DNA of 64,000 bases from Dermacentor variabilis. Taxonomy: Eukaryota > Arthropoda > Arachnida > Ixodida > Ixodidae. The position numbers were made by a program, and so were the translations under genes. The stretch is from contig NC_134571.1 of assembly GCF_050947875.1 (NCBI RefSeq), positions 223,892,024 to 223,956,023 on the forward strand. The letters run 5' to 3'. The stretch's first letter is position 1. Every line of letters begins with the position of its first letter. The notes below the pieces were generated by a model that was given only the letters and a program-made list of their open reading frames with translations, ran no database searches and had not been told where the DNA came from. Positions 1-10,891 of the stretch are shown in pieces.

Positions 1-1962
1 GATAAAACCATTGCAAAAACGACTGAAAACAAACGGTCTAGGACATTGCCATGGTTCGACAAGGAGCTGAAAACTGAGATACAGAAACGGAAGACGCTCT
101 CCAGACAGCACTGCCATATACCTGAAGAGAACACGACTTTAAAATATCACATCTGGGAAGAATACCTGTCGCAAAGAAAAGCGAGTCAAAACTATGTGCT
201 CAAAAAAGATATACACATAATTTATGCAGCAAGAGAAACACGTAACAAAGGAGCGAAAACACTGCAGCCAACAGTTCCGGGCCCCTATACAGACCCTGGA
301 ACCACGGGAGGACCTACACGAGGTTGTTGCAGGTGAAGGACGTACTCTCCACATAAAAGAAGAAATAGAACAATACATACCACACCGCTTTAAAACCATA
401 CAAGCAAGGTACGCTACACCACTGCACCAACCCACAAAGAACACAATGAAACGCTACAATGCACCACCACACAGTGAGAGTCTATCCGGAGTGATCTTAA
501 TGGTAGAATTAAAACAACGCCTCGGAGACTTAAAGAACCAGAAAGCATCAGGCCTAGATGACATTCCAAATGAATTTCTCAAGGCTCTCCAAGCAAAATC
601 AAGAGAAGCACTAATCAACTGTTTCAATTACATCCTTGCGAGACGAGATATACCTGAAGCCTTGAACGGAACCCGATTATAACTTATTCACAAAGGCAAA
701 GGGAAAGCAGAAAATGACATCAATGCCTACCGTCCAATAGCGGCGCTCAGTAACATTTTAAAGCTCTTCAGTACAACTCTAAATCGTAGATTACAAAACT
801 ATTGTGAACAAAAAAACTCTACAGTGAACCAAAAAATGGGTTCCGTCCACAAAGACGTACAAGTGATCACGTTTTCACTCTCACCCAAATAATCGAGATG
901 AAGTACACGGAAAAATTGCAACTCTGTCTGGCCTTCCTGGATGTCGAAAAAGCCTACGACTCAGTATCACATTCTAAACTATAGGAAAAGTTTGAAATCA
1001 TGAAATTGGACCAGGAATTATTGAATTACTGAAAGTACTCTATAAAGAATGCACAGCAGTTTATCAAGTCCATGGACTAAAATCTCGGAAAGTGAAACTA
1101 AAGGCCGGATTAAAACAGGGATGTCCTTTATCACCGACCTTATCTAACATCTATATAAACGACCTCCTGAAAGCACTAAATGACAAGGGATATGGAGTGA
1201 GGCTCTCCGCAATAGCAACAGACCACCAAGAGGTCTTCACGAAAATCTCATGCTTAGCATTCGCTGACGATATTGTGCTTCTGGCTGAGTCTTCAGCAGA
1301 CCTACAGGACTTCCTAGATATCTCCCGAGTTGCGGCTGAGGACTACCTCAAGTTCAACGCAGAAAAATCGCAATGGATGTGCCTAAACACAATATGTGAA
1401 AGATTTACATTCACGCCAGAAGGAACTTCTATAACAAAGACAGCAACATATAAGTATCCTGGAATTGAAATATCACATAAAAAAGCCTAACCTCGACAAA
1501 CTGATTTGATAATAAAGAAATCGAACCATCTGAAAGGTCGAGTATGGCAGCTGTCCCGATGTTCGTACGACGCTTATTCAGTTGGTCGCACACTTTGGAA
1601 GACACTCGCAGTCCCAGCAAGAACATACGCAACTGATGCACTAGCATACTGGACACAGACAATAAAATGCCTAAACCGGCACCAGAACGAACTTGGACGA
1701 TGGCTGCTGGGAGGAAACATCTTCACAGCCAATGCCTCCATAACAGGTGAAATGGGGTGATCACCGTTTGAAATTCGAGAAGCAATGTCAAAATTACAAT
1801 ACATGGGTAGGTTGAAATTTATGCCCGAAGCCAATTACAGCCGCCGAATATTCTTACACCTAGGGTATAAGGGCATAAAGACCATCTGGATGCAACGACT
1901 CGCCTCTATCGAAACAAAATTTGGCCCAAACTAAATAAATAAGTAAGTAAATAAATAAACTT
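1..1962 (+). mobile_element. Degenerate non-LTR retrotransposon (LINE), RT domain to 3' tail
   Basis: The element runs off the left edge of the window, so its 5' part (endonuclease) is not seen. Residues starting WFDKELKTEIQKRK near 52 look like the linker before a LINE reverse transcriptase. The 3' end is an A-rich tail of AAAT/AAGT units at about 1932-1962. Many stops and frameshifts mark it as dead. The clade was not assigned from the sequence. Confidence 0.85.
476..1490 (+). pseudogene. Reverse transcriptase pseudogene of the first LINE
   Basis: This would copy element RNA into DNA at the insertion site. Reverse transcriptase blocks appear in order: QKASGLDDIPNEFL (about 538-580), NAYRPIAALSN (about 722-755), LAFLDVEKAYDS (about 928-963), GLKQGCPLSPTLSNIY (about 1107-1155) and the catalytic LAFADDIVLL (about 1255-1285). 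The catalytic aspartates are still present. The frame is broken by stops at about 681 and 983 and by several shifts, so no full protein can be made. Downstream, 1506-1930 still resembles the C-terminal part in broken frames. Confidence 0.85.
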
Positions 1963-2829
1963 TGAGAGACAGTAAAAAACCGTTATTTTTCCTATGGTTC
2001 CTAAATCGCCTGCCCTGCGTTAAAAGGGAGTAGGGACAAACTTACTTACTTACTAACCTAACACAGGAGCAGCAACGAAGTGTGTTCTTTGCTGCTGGTG
2101 TAAATCTTTCGGGGGAGCGTGGTCGTTAACACGTTATTTTTACCAATGTTTAAAATGTTTTGCACTTGTTTAGAGCTACAGTAGCTCTTTCTTCGGCTGT
2201 TTAATATCTGCCTCAACAGGTGGTGGGACCGTGCAGACCGATCAGGCCACTCACGTACGTCTATGTTGAAGTTCCTTCATCAGCTTGTGTTTATGCCTCC
2301 ACGAATGCGTGGAAACGCCCAGCTCACCTGTGGTTACCGGAACACCAGACACTTTCGGCGCTGCGACAGAATGCTCGCAACGCAGGCTGCTTTTGTTAGC
2401 ACTCGCTTGTGGTCGACTGCCAAGCAGCTGGCACAGAGGCTGGAGAGGCTTCGTGCGCTTGCTGCTAGTGAACCGTGAAGTAGACGACACGACATGCCAT
2501 CATGACATAGAGCCAGTGAAGGCGGAGCTTAGCCCCGATCACTCAGCGAATGAGTTGAACAGAAGATGCATGGCTATGGACTAGGGTAACTTGTAATCGT
2601 CCTTAGCTCTCCTTATATGAGACATATGCTTTAGAAGAACTTCAGTTTGGCCTAGTTCGTATTTACTGCATGTTATATTGACCACAAATAGAAACTGGGA
2701 CAACGGAAAAGAACAGAAAAACGACATGGGCGGTAACTTTCAACTGGTTTATCCACGGCAACCCATGGCAATACGCGTATGTAGACAAATAGAACATGCG
2801 CAGAACGCTGCAACAAGAACACTCATGAG
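1963..2829. other. No gene recognised
   Basis: The stretch holds short ACTTACTT repeats at about 2040-2053, the complement of the tail motif of the preceding LINE, and a GC-richer block at 2220-2590 that is open on both strands but matches no family I recognise. Confidence 0.4.
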
Positions 2830-3760
2830 CCTAACGAGGAAACCAGTTATCAACAAAATATATCACCAATTGAAACATCCTAATGGAAGTATTACTAACA
2901 CAGTCGTGGCCTTTCTTTTGTATGTGATATGCCTCCATCAGTTCGCGTGCAGTCTAGTCCTGACTCCTCCCCAGAATCTTTATCTCCGTGAAAAGTGGTT
3001 CACAGGGGCAGGCATTCCAGTGGGCAAGCAAGTGCGCCAATTCCTCTTTCGTTAAGTTTTGTTCAAGTTCTCTTACTCGATCATTCAGGCACCATCCCGG
3101 CTGCCCTACGTAAGACTTGCCACATGCCAGGGGGATTTCTTAGACAACTCCTACATTTCTTTTTGCACACGGCTTGGTATGGTTAATGCCACTAAATATG
3201 GACAGCTGGGCTAATTGGTTGTGATTAGCATTATGAAACATCGTGCCAGCGCACAATTGAACACGGACAGAAGAGAAAGACACACGAACGCCGGTTCGTG
3301 GATGTCTTTCTCTTCTCGTCCGTGTTCAATTGTGTGCTGGAACGATGTTTCATAATGCTAATGGTTAATGCGACAGCCTTGCCTTCCTTTAGGATCTCCC
3401 GAGGAGCGAGGGCAGAACCGCGACAGCTTAAAAGGGGCTGAAAAGCAAAGGGGGACTCCAAATCGGCCTGCCATTTTGCTTAGGTTGTGAGTGACCCTGT
3501 GAACGTGCGGTACCACTTCAGGGGTTACGTCCGTAGTAGTCGTCCTCACCCTTTGCCCCTAGATCCTTTTACCTTCTGCAGGAGGGTTTCCATCACTGGC
3601 GTTACCATCGAGTCAGGGATCCCTGCCGTCTTAAGCCGGAAATCTAATCGTCAAAGGCAAGCTGCATGCTGTGCACACACGACTTGCAGAGAGCCGATTC
3701 TAAACAGAGCATCGCTACTCCTCGTTTGACAATGTTTGACTGTGAGGAGCCATATGGCAC
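2830..3760 (-). mobile_element. Penelope-like retroelement fragment, minus strand (connector and GIY-YIG endonuclease)
   Basis: Penelope-like elements encode a reverse transcriptase fused to a GIY-YIG endonuclease. On the minus strand, 3372-3560 encodes the connector region (HRVTHNLSKMAGRFGVP), as in the second Penelope element in this window (HKLSHNLKNVAGRFDIK). It continues at 3178-2840 with the endonuclease, CGKSYVGQPGWCLNDRVRE. The two parts are separated by the hairpin insertion 3190-3360. When one copy of the flanking 11-bp duplication is removed the two parts join in frame. The copy is 5' truncated and has stops, so it is a relic. Confidence 0.85.
3179..3371. mobile_element. 171-bp palindromic insertion with 11-bp target duplication (hairpin A)
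   Basis: ATGGTTAATGC occurs at 3179-3189 and 3361-3371 and encloses 171 bp. A long inverted repeat occupies 3224-3289 and 3294-3362 with a 4-base loop and only a few mismatches; it reaches exactly to the right end of the insert. The left 34 bases are unpaired and contain TGGGCTAATTGG at 3207-3218. The same arrangement, with the box on the other side, is seen in the insertions at 18931-22187 and 31285-31449. It has no coding capacity and is probably a non-autonomous derivative of a Penelope-like element. Confidence 0.8.
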
Positions 3761-3834
3761 TGAACCCTTCTGTGCCCAAGGGAAGTACTGCCAGCAGGCG
3801 TGGCTTTAGCAAAGAAAATGCTTAGGTCTAAAAA

Positions 3835-3935
3835 ATGCATGAAATTTTGTGTGACAAGTCCTACGTAGGGCAGACGGGACGGTGCCTGAAGGATCGAGCC
3901 AGGAAACATCAACAAAAGTTAACGAAAAATTAATT
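3835..3935 (+). pseudogene. Fragment of Penelope-like GIY-YIG endonuclease, plus strand
   Basis: The plus strand encodes CDKSYVGQTGRCLKDRARKH, the GIY-YIG core motif (YVGQTGR) of Penelope endonucleases. It lies opposite in strand to the fragment at 2840-3178, with short flanks only. It could be the inverted second arm of the same compound insertion, or a separate copy. Nothing more of the element is recognisable after about 3935. Confidence 0.7.
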
Positions 3936-4069
3936 GGTGCACTTGCCTGCGCTCTGCGCATTTCCCTGTCGCCTTTTAAGCGGCAGCGCGCCCTACTAAA
4001 TGCTATGTTCGTTGTGCGCGGACAGTTTGGAAGCGCTGCAATCAGGGCGCACAAGCGGGTACGTCATGT

Positions 4070-4315
4070 GGTACCCGCCATGGTTGCTCAGTGGCTATGA
4101 TGCTGGGTTGCTGAGCACGAGGTCGCGGGATCGAATCCCGGCCATGGCGGCCGCATTTCGATGGGGGCGAAAGGCGAAAACACCCGTGTACTTAAATTTA
4201 GGCGCACATTACAGAACCCCTGGTGGTCGAACTTTCCGGAGTCCTTCACAACGGCGTGCCTCATAATCAGAAAGTGGTTTTGGTGCGTAAAACCCCATAA
4301 TTAAATTTTTTTAAT
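4070..4315 (+). repeat. tRNA-derived SINE, plus strand (Ruka-like)
   Basis: The head has tRNA-like pol III promoter boxes: an A-box-like GGTTGCTCAGTGGC and a B box GGATCGAATCC at about 4128-4138. It is followed by a body ending in an A/T-rich tail. GTCATGT at 4063-4069 and 4316-4322 is a likely 7-bp target duplication. Two better-preserved copies are at 37234-37468 and 37644-37883. Ticks carry a tRNA-derived SINE called Ruka; membership is inferred from architecture, not checked. Confidence 0.85.
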
Positions 4316-4322
4316 GTCATGT

Positions 4323-5440
4323 TGCATTTCCTTTTGTGTTTCGCGGGCATCTGCAGTAAGCTTAAAAGCACCAATATTGAATAGATAGAAAGTTAGAAAC
4401 TGTGTAAACGGATGTTTCACAAAGCGCTGTACAACTTTCTAACTCAAATTTCTTGCTTAACTTCGTTGCTTCTGCAGTTGGTTAATTAATCTTGACTAAT
4501 TATCTAATAAGCAAGATACTAAATATAGCGCTACAGATTACATACAAAAGTGAGCAACATGCATTTGGTCACGTCGTCTTACAGTGCATCGGCATATTTT
4601 TAAACTCTCTACAAAACCTGTATACCGGTGGCGCAAGGAGAGAGGTTATAGAAGTATTTGAAACATACAGCACACAAATCAAATGAAAACATGCATGGCC
4701 GCCAATTCCCCACGTGGAAGACGCGCGATTTTTTTTTTTCGAGAGCATACGACACTGACGGCGTATTCATTCCGTTTGCATGTAGCATGCGCTGTTGCTC
4801 TGTTCAACTAGTCAGTAGACCTAGGTGGGCCAGTTGGTTTGACATGACGATGATGTAAATGCGCTTCAAATACCAGTGCGACGAGACACACATAGCGTAA
4901 ATTCCAACTTGTTTATTAGTAAATACCGTCGTCACTTATAGGCGCTTACAGACTTACCGTGCCCCCCACTGCACCCATTACGCATCCAAAAACGAAAGTT
5001 CCTTTTCTGTCAACCGTGGGTACGCTGCACTCACAAATTTTTCTATTTCTTCCCACATCGACTTCACCTTGATAATAGGCCTTGCCCATTCATTACGATT
5101 CCGGGCTATGACAGTGCAGCTATCAAATTTGGCGAAGTCGATATGTGAACAAATAGAAAAATAACTTGTTTCAAAGAACAATTTGAAATTGCGCCATTTG
5201 TGTCTCGTCTTACCTATCGACCACATGTTTAAAGCGATTTACGTCATCGTCTGTTTACCTACTCCATTTCAAACATGAGTGGTTGATTCAGAATTTCATG
5301 ATTCATAATATAAATTGCATCTAATTGTACCAGACCTGCAAGAAGAACAGTGAATCGAAAGGCTACCTGAAGTTAGGATATTTATGGCAGTGAAAAAGTC
5401 AAAATACTTGGTGACATAAACGAGCACGACAACGTGAGTT
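4323..5440. other. No gene recognised; possible lone Penelope-type box at 4826
   Basis: AT-rich sequence without a convincing exon. TGGGCCAGTTGG at 4826-4837 resembles the box found in the three palindromic insertions, but no inverted repeat is visible next to it. Confidence 0.4.
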
Positions 5441-7440
5441 TGGATGGATGGATGGATGGACGTTATGAGCGTCCCTTTTGGAACGGGGCGGTCGGTTGTG
5501 CCACCAAGCCCTTGCTATTATACTGCCTAATGTCCTACCTATGTTAAAGAAGAAAAAAAAAAGAAAAAGAAAACCTATGAACTCCCACAACCAAATTTTC
5601 CGATCCTCTATTGCGCACTTTGCGTTTGTAGGTCGCCGTTTTTTGTCGTTTCCCTACTTTCCTTCCATCAATCTTCCAATCGCCTCTTACTAATATCGAT
5701 TGCGGACATGTTTACTTTTCCGCTGCTCTCGCTGAACCCAAGGGCTTCAAGGAGGCCATTGGGGCTTAAATCGACCACTGGGCAGACGTCTTCACATTTT
5801 AATAAAACATGCTCCATCGTTTCCCTAGCTTTACCGCAGCGAGCACATGCTTCTTCTTCCTTCTTATATCTCGCTTTTTAGATGCGTGTTCTAACGCATC
5901 CCCATCTCGCATCGAAAAATAATGGCTTCCTTTGGGTTATCATAAGTTGTTTCTTTCCTGATTTGGTTTCCTCCTCTTAGAGGGTGCCTGACCAGGCCCC
6001 ATAGCAAATTTCGGTTATGCGCTGGAAGTTAATATGTGTCCTCTAGGGAGCGTTCTGCAGCAAAAATTTTTCAAATCGGCTCATTATTAGCCGAGATACA
6101 AATATTTCAGTGCCGCGAACCCATGATTTCAGCAGGCGGGCTCCACTGCCAAGCAAGATGCTCTCTCCACTCGCCCCGTCTAGCCTTCGCAAACGAAATT
6201 CCTTCCCTGCGTTCGCCCATACTAGACCTCGAGGATCACGTGACACATACACCACAGGCCTCGCCTTCATTTTTTTTCTCCTCGCTTTTTTTCCCCTGCG
6301 CTACGCACTTCCGCTGACCGGGCCACGCGCGAGCTGTTTTCTTCTTCGCGCAGCGCACGGTTTTGTGCGCTGTGCACAAGGAAACATGGCTAGCCGTATA
6401 ATTCAGTGCTACATGAATTCTGAGGCAGAACAAGCCGATCGCAGAGCGTGATCATGCGCTGGAACCCGGTAGAAAATGGCATTGTTTGGGTACCTGCGCG
6501 CGTGACAGCACGTCCATGGAAACAAGCAGACGAAGCGGAAGTACATCTCTCTTGCTTCGTGCGAAGTAAAACAAAAGAACACGCAGACATTCCGTTTGTG
6601 TGTTTTATTATTTCTCTAAACTTCAGTTCGGTAATTCAACAACAGATCGCACAGATAACAGATGCTGTCGTCAATAATATTCGAAGTCACGTGTCTCCAC
6701 GAGCGACGTCATACTGCGGACACGATTACGTAGGCGCAGGGACCCGATTACGTCACCATCCGGCTTGAAGCGCGGCGGCCGTGAGTGAAAAGGGAAATGG
6801 CGTTCGGATTGAAATTTCAGATCTTTCCGCGGTGCGTAGCCATGTTGCAGACACGATTGTTATCGCGCAATGTAAGCTCTGCGCTTGTCAGCTAAAATGG
6901 CCAGACCTGGTGAGGAGCCTTTAAGTAGTTACTCACGGCAGGCTTCTCTCAATTGCCGCCAACCATGATATCCTCTCGGCCTCTCGGACTTTCCGCTTGA
7001 CGTTCTTTGCGGCTGTGTTGCCCATCCTGCAGGCCACATACTTGCTGGTAAGCTTCCTAGTTCTCTTCCTCTGCTGTAAATAAATGCTTTTCCTGTACAG
7101 ATACCTGAACACTCTCCCAGCCCATTTACTTTCTTCCATATTCCTAAGTCGTTCTTTTGAATCAATTTTACTGCGAGCTTTCCTCACTTCAAGTCTAGTC
7201 CAGCCCATATCACCCTGCGCAGCTTCATTTGTAGTCTTCCCGTGAGCGCCCATTGCGAGGCGTCCCACTGATCTTTGGTTCCCATGAAGTCCTGATTGTA
7301 CCCTTATTTAAAGCAAATAACCGCAGTTCCAAAAGTAAGTCCTGGAACCATTACACCTTTACACATACCCCGGAACACCTCGTACCTATTGTATCTCCAT
7401 AGCGCTCTCTGCTCCATTATGGCTGCCATTTCCCTTTCCC
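5441..7440 (-). mobile_element. 3' end of a LINE on the minus strand, split by a DNA element
   Basis: Minus-strand reading from 7440 to 6926 gives LWRYNRYEVFRGM and GRLAMGAHGKTTNEAAQGD, matching the LINE at 59395-62715 (GRLALGAHGNTPNEGAQGD). The coding sequence resumes at 5975-5600 with a zinc-finger-like CARCGKARETMEHVLLKC and RRLEDWWKESRE, again matching that family (ACGAEMETTEQIVLRC, RLDDWWRNSRER). The 3' tail is a tetranucleotide repeat (TGGA on plus) at 5441-5462. The copy lacks the endonuclease and most of the reverse transcriptase. The segment 5981-6922 is an unrelated insertion. Confidence 0.8.
5978..6925. mobile_element. Non-autonomous DNA element inserted in the LINE, about 0.94 kb
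   Basis: The ends are imperfect inverted repeats: GGGTGCCTGACCAGG on the left (about 5982) and, read on minus, GGCTCCTCACCAGGTCTGG on the right (about 6918). TTA flanks both sides (5977-5979 region and 6921-6923), which would suit a PIF/Harbinger-type 3-bp duplication. LINE coding sequence is found on both outer sides. No transposase is visible inside; the interior is GC-rich with several open but unrecognised frames. Confidence 0.6.
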
Positions 7441-7525
7441 TTCACTGTTATTGTTTTTTTCCCTGTGTTTCCATTGCCTTCGTTTTTCCATATTCTCTTA
7501 CCCGAGGGTCTTCGTTGCGCTGCAG

Positions 7526-7849
7526 TGCCGTAGTGCGGCAGCTGATGAGCCTCACGGTGCCCGAGGACAGCGTGGAGGAAGTGTTGGACTTCGTAAAGAA
7601 CGCCATCCTGGACGCCATGTCCGCCGAGAACACCCGCCAGTCAACGCGCTCGTCGAGCGGTCGGGCGCCCGAGGACGAAGCACTGGAGCGCTGTGCAGCG
7701 GCTGCTTTCCGAACGGCGGCGTTCCAGGCCGCTGGTGTCGAAGAGCCGGAGGACGTGGCCAGTCCGATGTCGCTGGTGGCGCTGATGCGCCTCATCCAGG
7801 AGGAGCTGGTCACTGACGCCGAGAGCTTGTACAGGCCTGCCTCTTCGAG
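7526..7849 (+). CDS. Candidate host exon, unknown protein
   Basis: This segment is GC-rich and open, with codon use unlike the AT-rich surroundings. It begins after a pyrimidine-rich tract and GCTGCAG, a plausible 3' splice site, and ends at TCGAG/GTGCGG, a plausible 5' splice site. It encodes about 108 residues, including VPEDSVEEVLDFVKNAIL and LERCAAAAFRTAAF, largely helical and acidic, with no domain I recognise. The length is a multiple of three (phase 2 to phase 2). It lies 18 kb upstream of the BEN-domain exons on the same strand, but its end phase does not fit the exon at 25734. Another exon would have to lie between them, or it is a different gene. Confidence 0.5.
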
Positions 7850-9305
7850 GTGCGGTCGAAAGCGTCGAGTATACAGTTTCATATTACTATAACTAGAGGA
7901 AACTCTGGTGCTACGATCGTTCGACCATCATGGGAAGCGCAAGCTACGAACTGATATTCTCTTGATTGGCGAACTAGTGTACAGGTATGTTTTGGCAGTT
8001 TTCGTTTCGCCCCAAGCGCACTTGTTATGACCCGCATTGAAGCAGGGCAACGCAAAGCTCTCTGCCTTTCTTCTGTTGCTCCAAGTGGCGATAATGCGCA
8101 GGGCCAGCGACTGGGCCGATCTTTGTGTCGCGGTGTGATGACGAAGCCCTGACGAGAAAGCGACGCCATCGTAGAAGTTGAAAAAACGTGTTTTGACCGT
8201 TTTGACATTGGTTTGTTACGTGTGTTAGGTTGGCGCTTTAGCGTTACGTGCTTTATCAAATTTCAGAAAAGCAAGAAGAAGACACCACTGATATAAGCAC
8301 GATACTACATATATGTTCCATGCTTAGAACCTTTAAAACACGCGGACAACGTGGCGTGCCTATTAATAAGCTTAAGTGGGGCTTTTATTAAAATGCGTGG
8401 CGACTGTGCATCTACTGGTGCTTTCGTGTGGGATGACTGATTGGGCCGGCGTTTACCGGTCAACCGGTTATATGCCGGCCTGCCCATGGCCTGCCCAGCC
8501 CGATTATTTTCTCTTAATGTCAAGCGGAATATCGGCTTTCCTCGTTGGCATCCACACTGCTATCTTCCTATCCCTTACCATTGCACTTTACATCTTTCGT
8601 TCAGTCGCTCTTAGGGTGGTTTAGCTGCAAAGCTGTAAAGTTTAGCTGCACACATATGCTGGGTTTATAATAGCCTGCCAGTAACTGCCAATGATGCAGA
8701 GTGCAATAGAGAGAAAGCTGACTGCTTCTATAACGCATTTTGTTTACTACATAGACAGTTGTACTTAGTTGTATAATTGAGGGCTTCATTGCGCATTGCT
8801 CGTTTATGTGCTCATTGAAATGTGTGTCAGGACATTTGAGAAAAAAAACTTAGTTGTGGTAGAAAAGGTTGGTGGTCCCTGGCTGTAGTCTGCTGTCGCA
8901 AAATGGGTAAGCGCAAAGCCACGCCATACCAGATGCTGCCGCGCGCTTCAGAAGCAGTACGTCTGTATAAAATCTAATGAAGCATACTCGTACGAAGCCA
9001 CAAGCGTCGCAGCTAGCACTGCAGAAGATGTGCTTAAAAGTAGTTGAACACGTTCAGCAATCGTGACAGACTACACAGCCTTTCGAAAGAGCGAGAGAGT
9101 TTGCAAGTGCGTCTCGTCTGCGTGAAATGTCTCGCGTTCGCAGCGAGCAGGCGTCGTAGCAGACGACACTTGTAGCATTCCTCTCAAAGGCGCAACACTT
9201 TCTCATAATACACATTTTTTATTTCTATAGATACCTGATGAGTAGATTTATATACGTACATGCGTGGTTGTTGTTGCTGTTGTAATAATAAATAAATAGT
9301 TATTC
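7850..9305. other. No gene recognised; possible RTE-like relic on minus at 8470-8640
   Basis: Minus-strand 8640-8540 reads RATERKM, then after a stop MVRDRKIAVW, a weak echo of the RTE-like motif QRAMERRMIGVTLRDKK seen at 57530. The rest shows no exon or recognisable repeat. Confidence 0.35.
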
Positions 9306-9397
9306 ACTGGCGCCTCATAGCCTCTTTTCTGTCCATCGCACGTGGGCGCCACACTGGCCCTAACGCCACGTAGGTCTAGCGAGCCCGCCAAGCCGGC

Positions 9398-10891
9398 ATG
9401 GCGGTTATACGCTTGGACGACGAAATCTCCTCGGAGACGGAAGAAGGCGAGGAAAGAATGGGTTGGCAGGTGGTCACCAACCGAAGATCGCGATTTGCGA
9501 AAAAGACCTAGGGAGCTGGTGGAGCCACCAATTTGATCCAAGAATCAAAAGGAGAGGAGATCGCCAACGAAGGTTCTGCCGGGGCCGACAAGCTGAAGCG
9601 CCGGATTGTGAAGGCGTCAAGAATGTCGCAACTGCCGGAGGAGCACAGGAAAATCATCGTTAGGCCTCGGGGAGGCCTCAACCTGAACAAGGTCAGCACA
9701 GCTATTGGAGAAGCGATCGTCGAGGCAGCCGGACTTACAGCAGACCAAGCGAAGGAAGACATCGTCTGCCCCAACTTCACACAGAATATCGTGGTGGTTA
9801 GTATACCGGACTCCTCTCATGCTGAAAGGTATGTGAGAATCAAGTCCATTACGATCCTGGAGGTAGAATATGAAGTGAGCGCTTATGAAACAGCCCCCCA
9901 CTCTACGTGCAAGGGGATTATTAGAAGAGTGAACCTCAATGACAGTTAGAGTGTGGTCACGAAAAAGATTGTTCATGAATACAACCCAACGGCGTTGGCT
10001 GCAAAACGTCTGAAAGCTACGGACTCGGTTATTGTGCTTTTTTTTCCGATGGATTCAGGGTGCCCAACTTCATCAAATATGGGTCAACCCTCGTGAGGTG
10101 CTATCTGTACAGAAAGCAATTTGACGTATGTTACGCATGTGGAAGAATCGGACACAGATGAGACGTTTGTCCAACACCTGATGTTGTGCAGTGCAGGGGA
10201 TGTGGTATGCAAGACCATATCTCTATCTCATATCTGCTCTCCCAAATGCATGTTCTGCGGTGAAGATCACCCCACAGGTGACAGGGCTTGCAAGCAGCGG
10301 TACCAAATACCATATGTAGCAAGAGTGAGAAGAAGACAGCGCTCCAAAGTGGAGACCGAGATGGAATCGGCCCAACCGACAAAGGAAACCCCTCCAGGCG
10401 CCGGAAGGCGCTCACGCTCGAGAAGTACATCAAGATCAAGACAGCGCTAAACATCGAGGGCAAGAAACCGTTCCAGGTCTCGGGAGGCGCAGGTGTGCTT
10501 CGAGGAGCAGGAGCTGAAGACAAACAAGAAAAAGGAGCCAGGAGCGACCTGGGCCAAGAAAGTCAAAGGTACTGTGAAAGTCACAGGTGCGCTAGCCTCG
10601 CAGGAACAAAGCAATGATGCAAGAGTAGAACAGTTGATCAGAGATGTTATATCGCTAAAGAAAGCAAATGAAGAACTTAAGCAGCAGCTGCAGGAAATGA
10701 AAAAAAAAAGGGTTGAGGACAGAAAGCTGCAGTGTGGCAATAGCTAAGCCGGTGTGTAGAAATAACATCCAGGAAGAAGACACACCGGCGCCCAAAAAGA
10801 GAGCTGTAGTTCCGGAGGCAGAATCGATGTGCTCGGTTCTGGAGGAGATTAGGAATGCGATTAGGGACCTAGAAGACACGGTAGACGCTTA
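9398..10891 (+). pseudogene. ORF1 (gag-like, zinc knuckles) of the I-like LINE
   Basis: ORF1 proteins of this group bind element RNA and form the ribonucleoprotein particle. The likely start is 9398 (MAVIRLDDEISSETEEGEE), 85 bp into the element. The frame is broken at 9509 and several times later. Visible motifs are a knuckle CYACGRIGHR-DVC (about 10128-10170), CRGCGMQDH (about 10194-10220) and CMFCGEDHPTGDRAC (about 10250-10295). An RS-rich, basic stretch follows (about 10325-10450). A coiled coil (VEQLIRDVISLKKANEELKQ) lies at about 10627-10690. The end, DLEDTVDA and a stop, lies at 10891. Confidence 0.8.

Noticed and set aside
3224..3362. Hammerhead ribozyme in the palindromic insertions
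   Set aside because: Penelope-like elements often carry hammerhead motifs, but I found no CTGATGA plus GAAA core in the right order in any of the three inserts.
4090..4150. Possible tRNA gene (A-box and B-box-like sequence, also at 18465-18545, 37420 and 37830)
   Set aside because: No full cloverleaf could be drawn, and the heads are followed by SINE bodies with target duplications.
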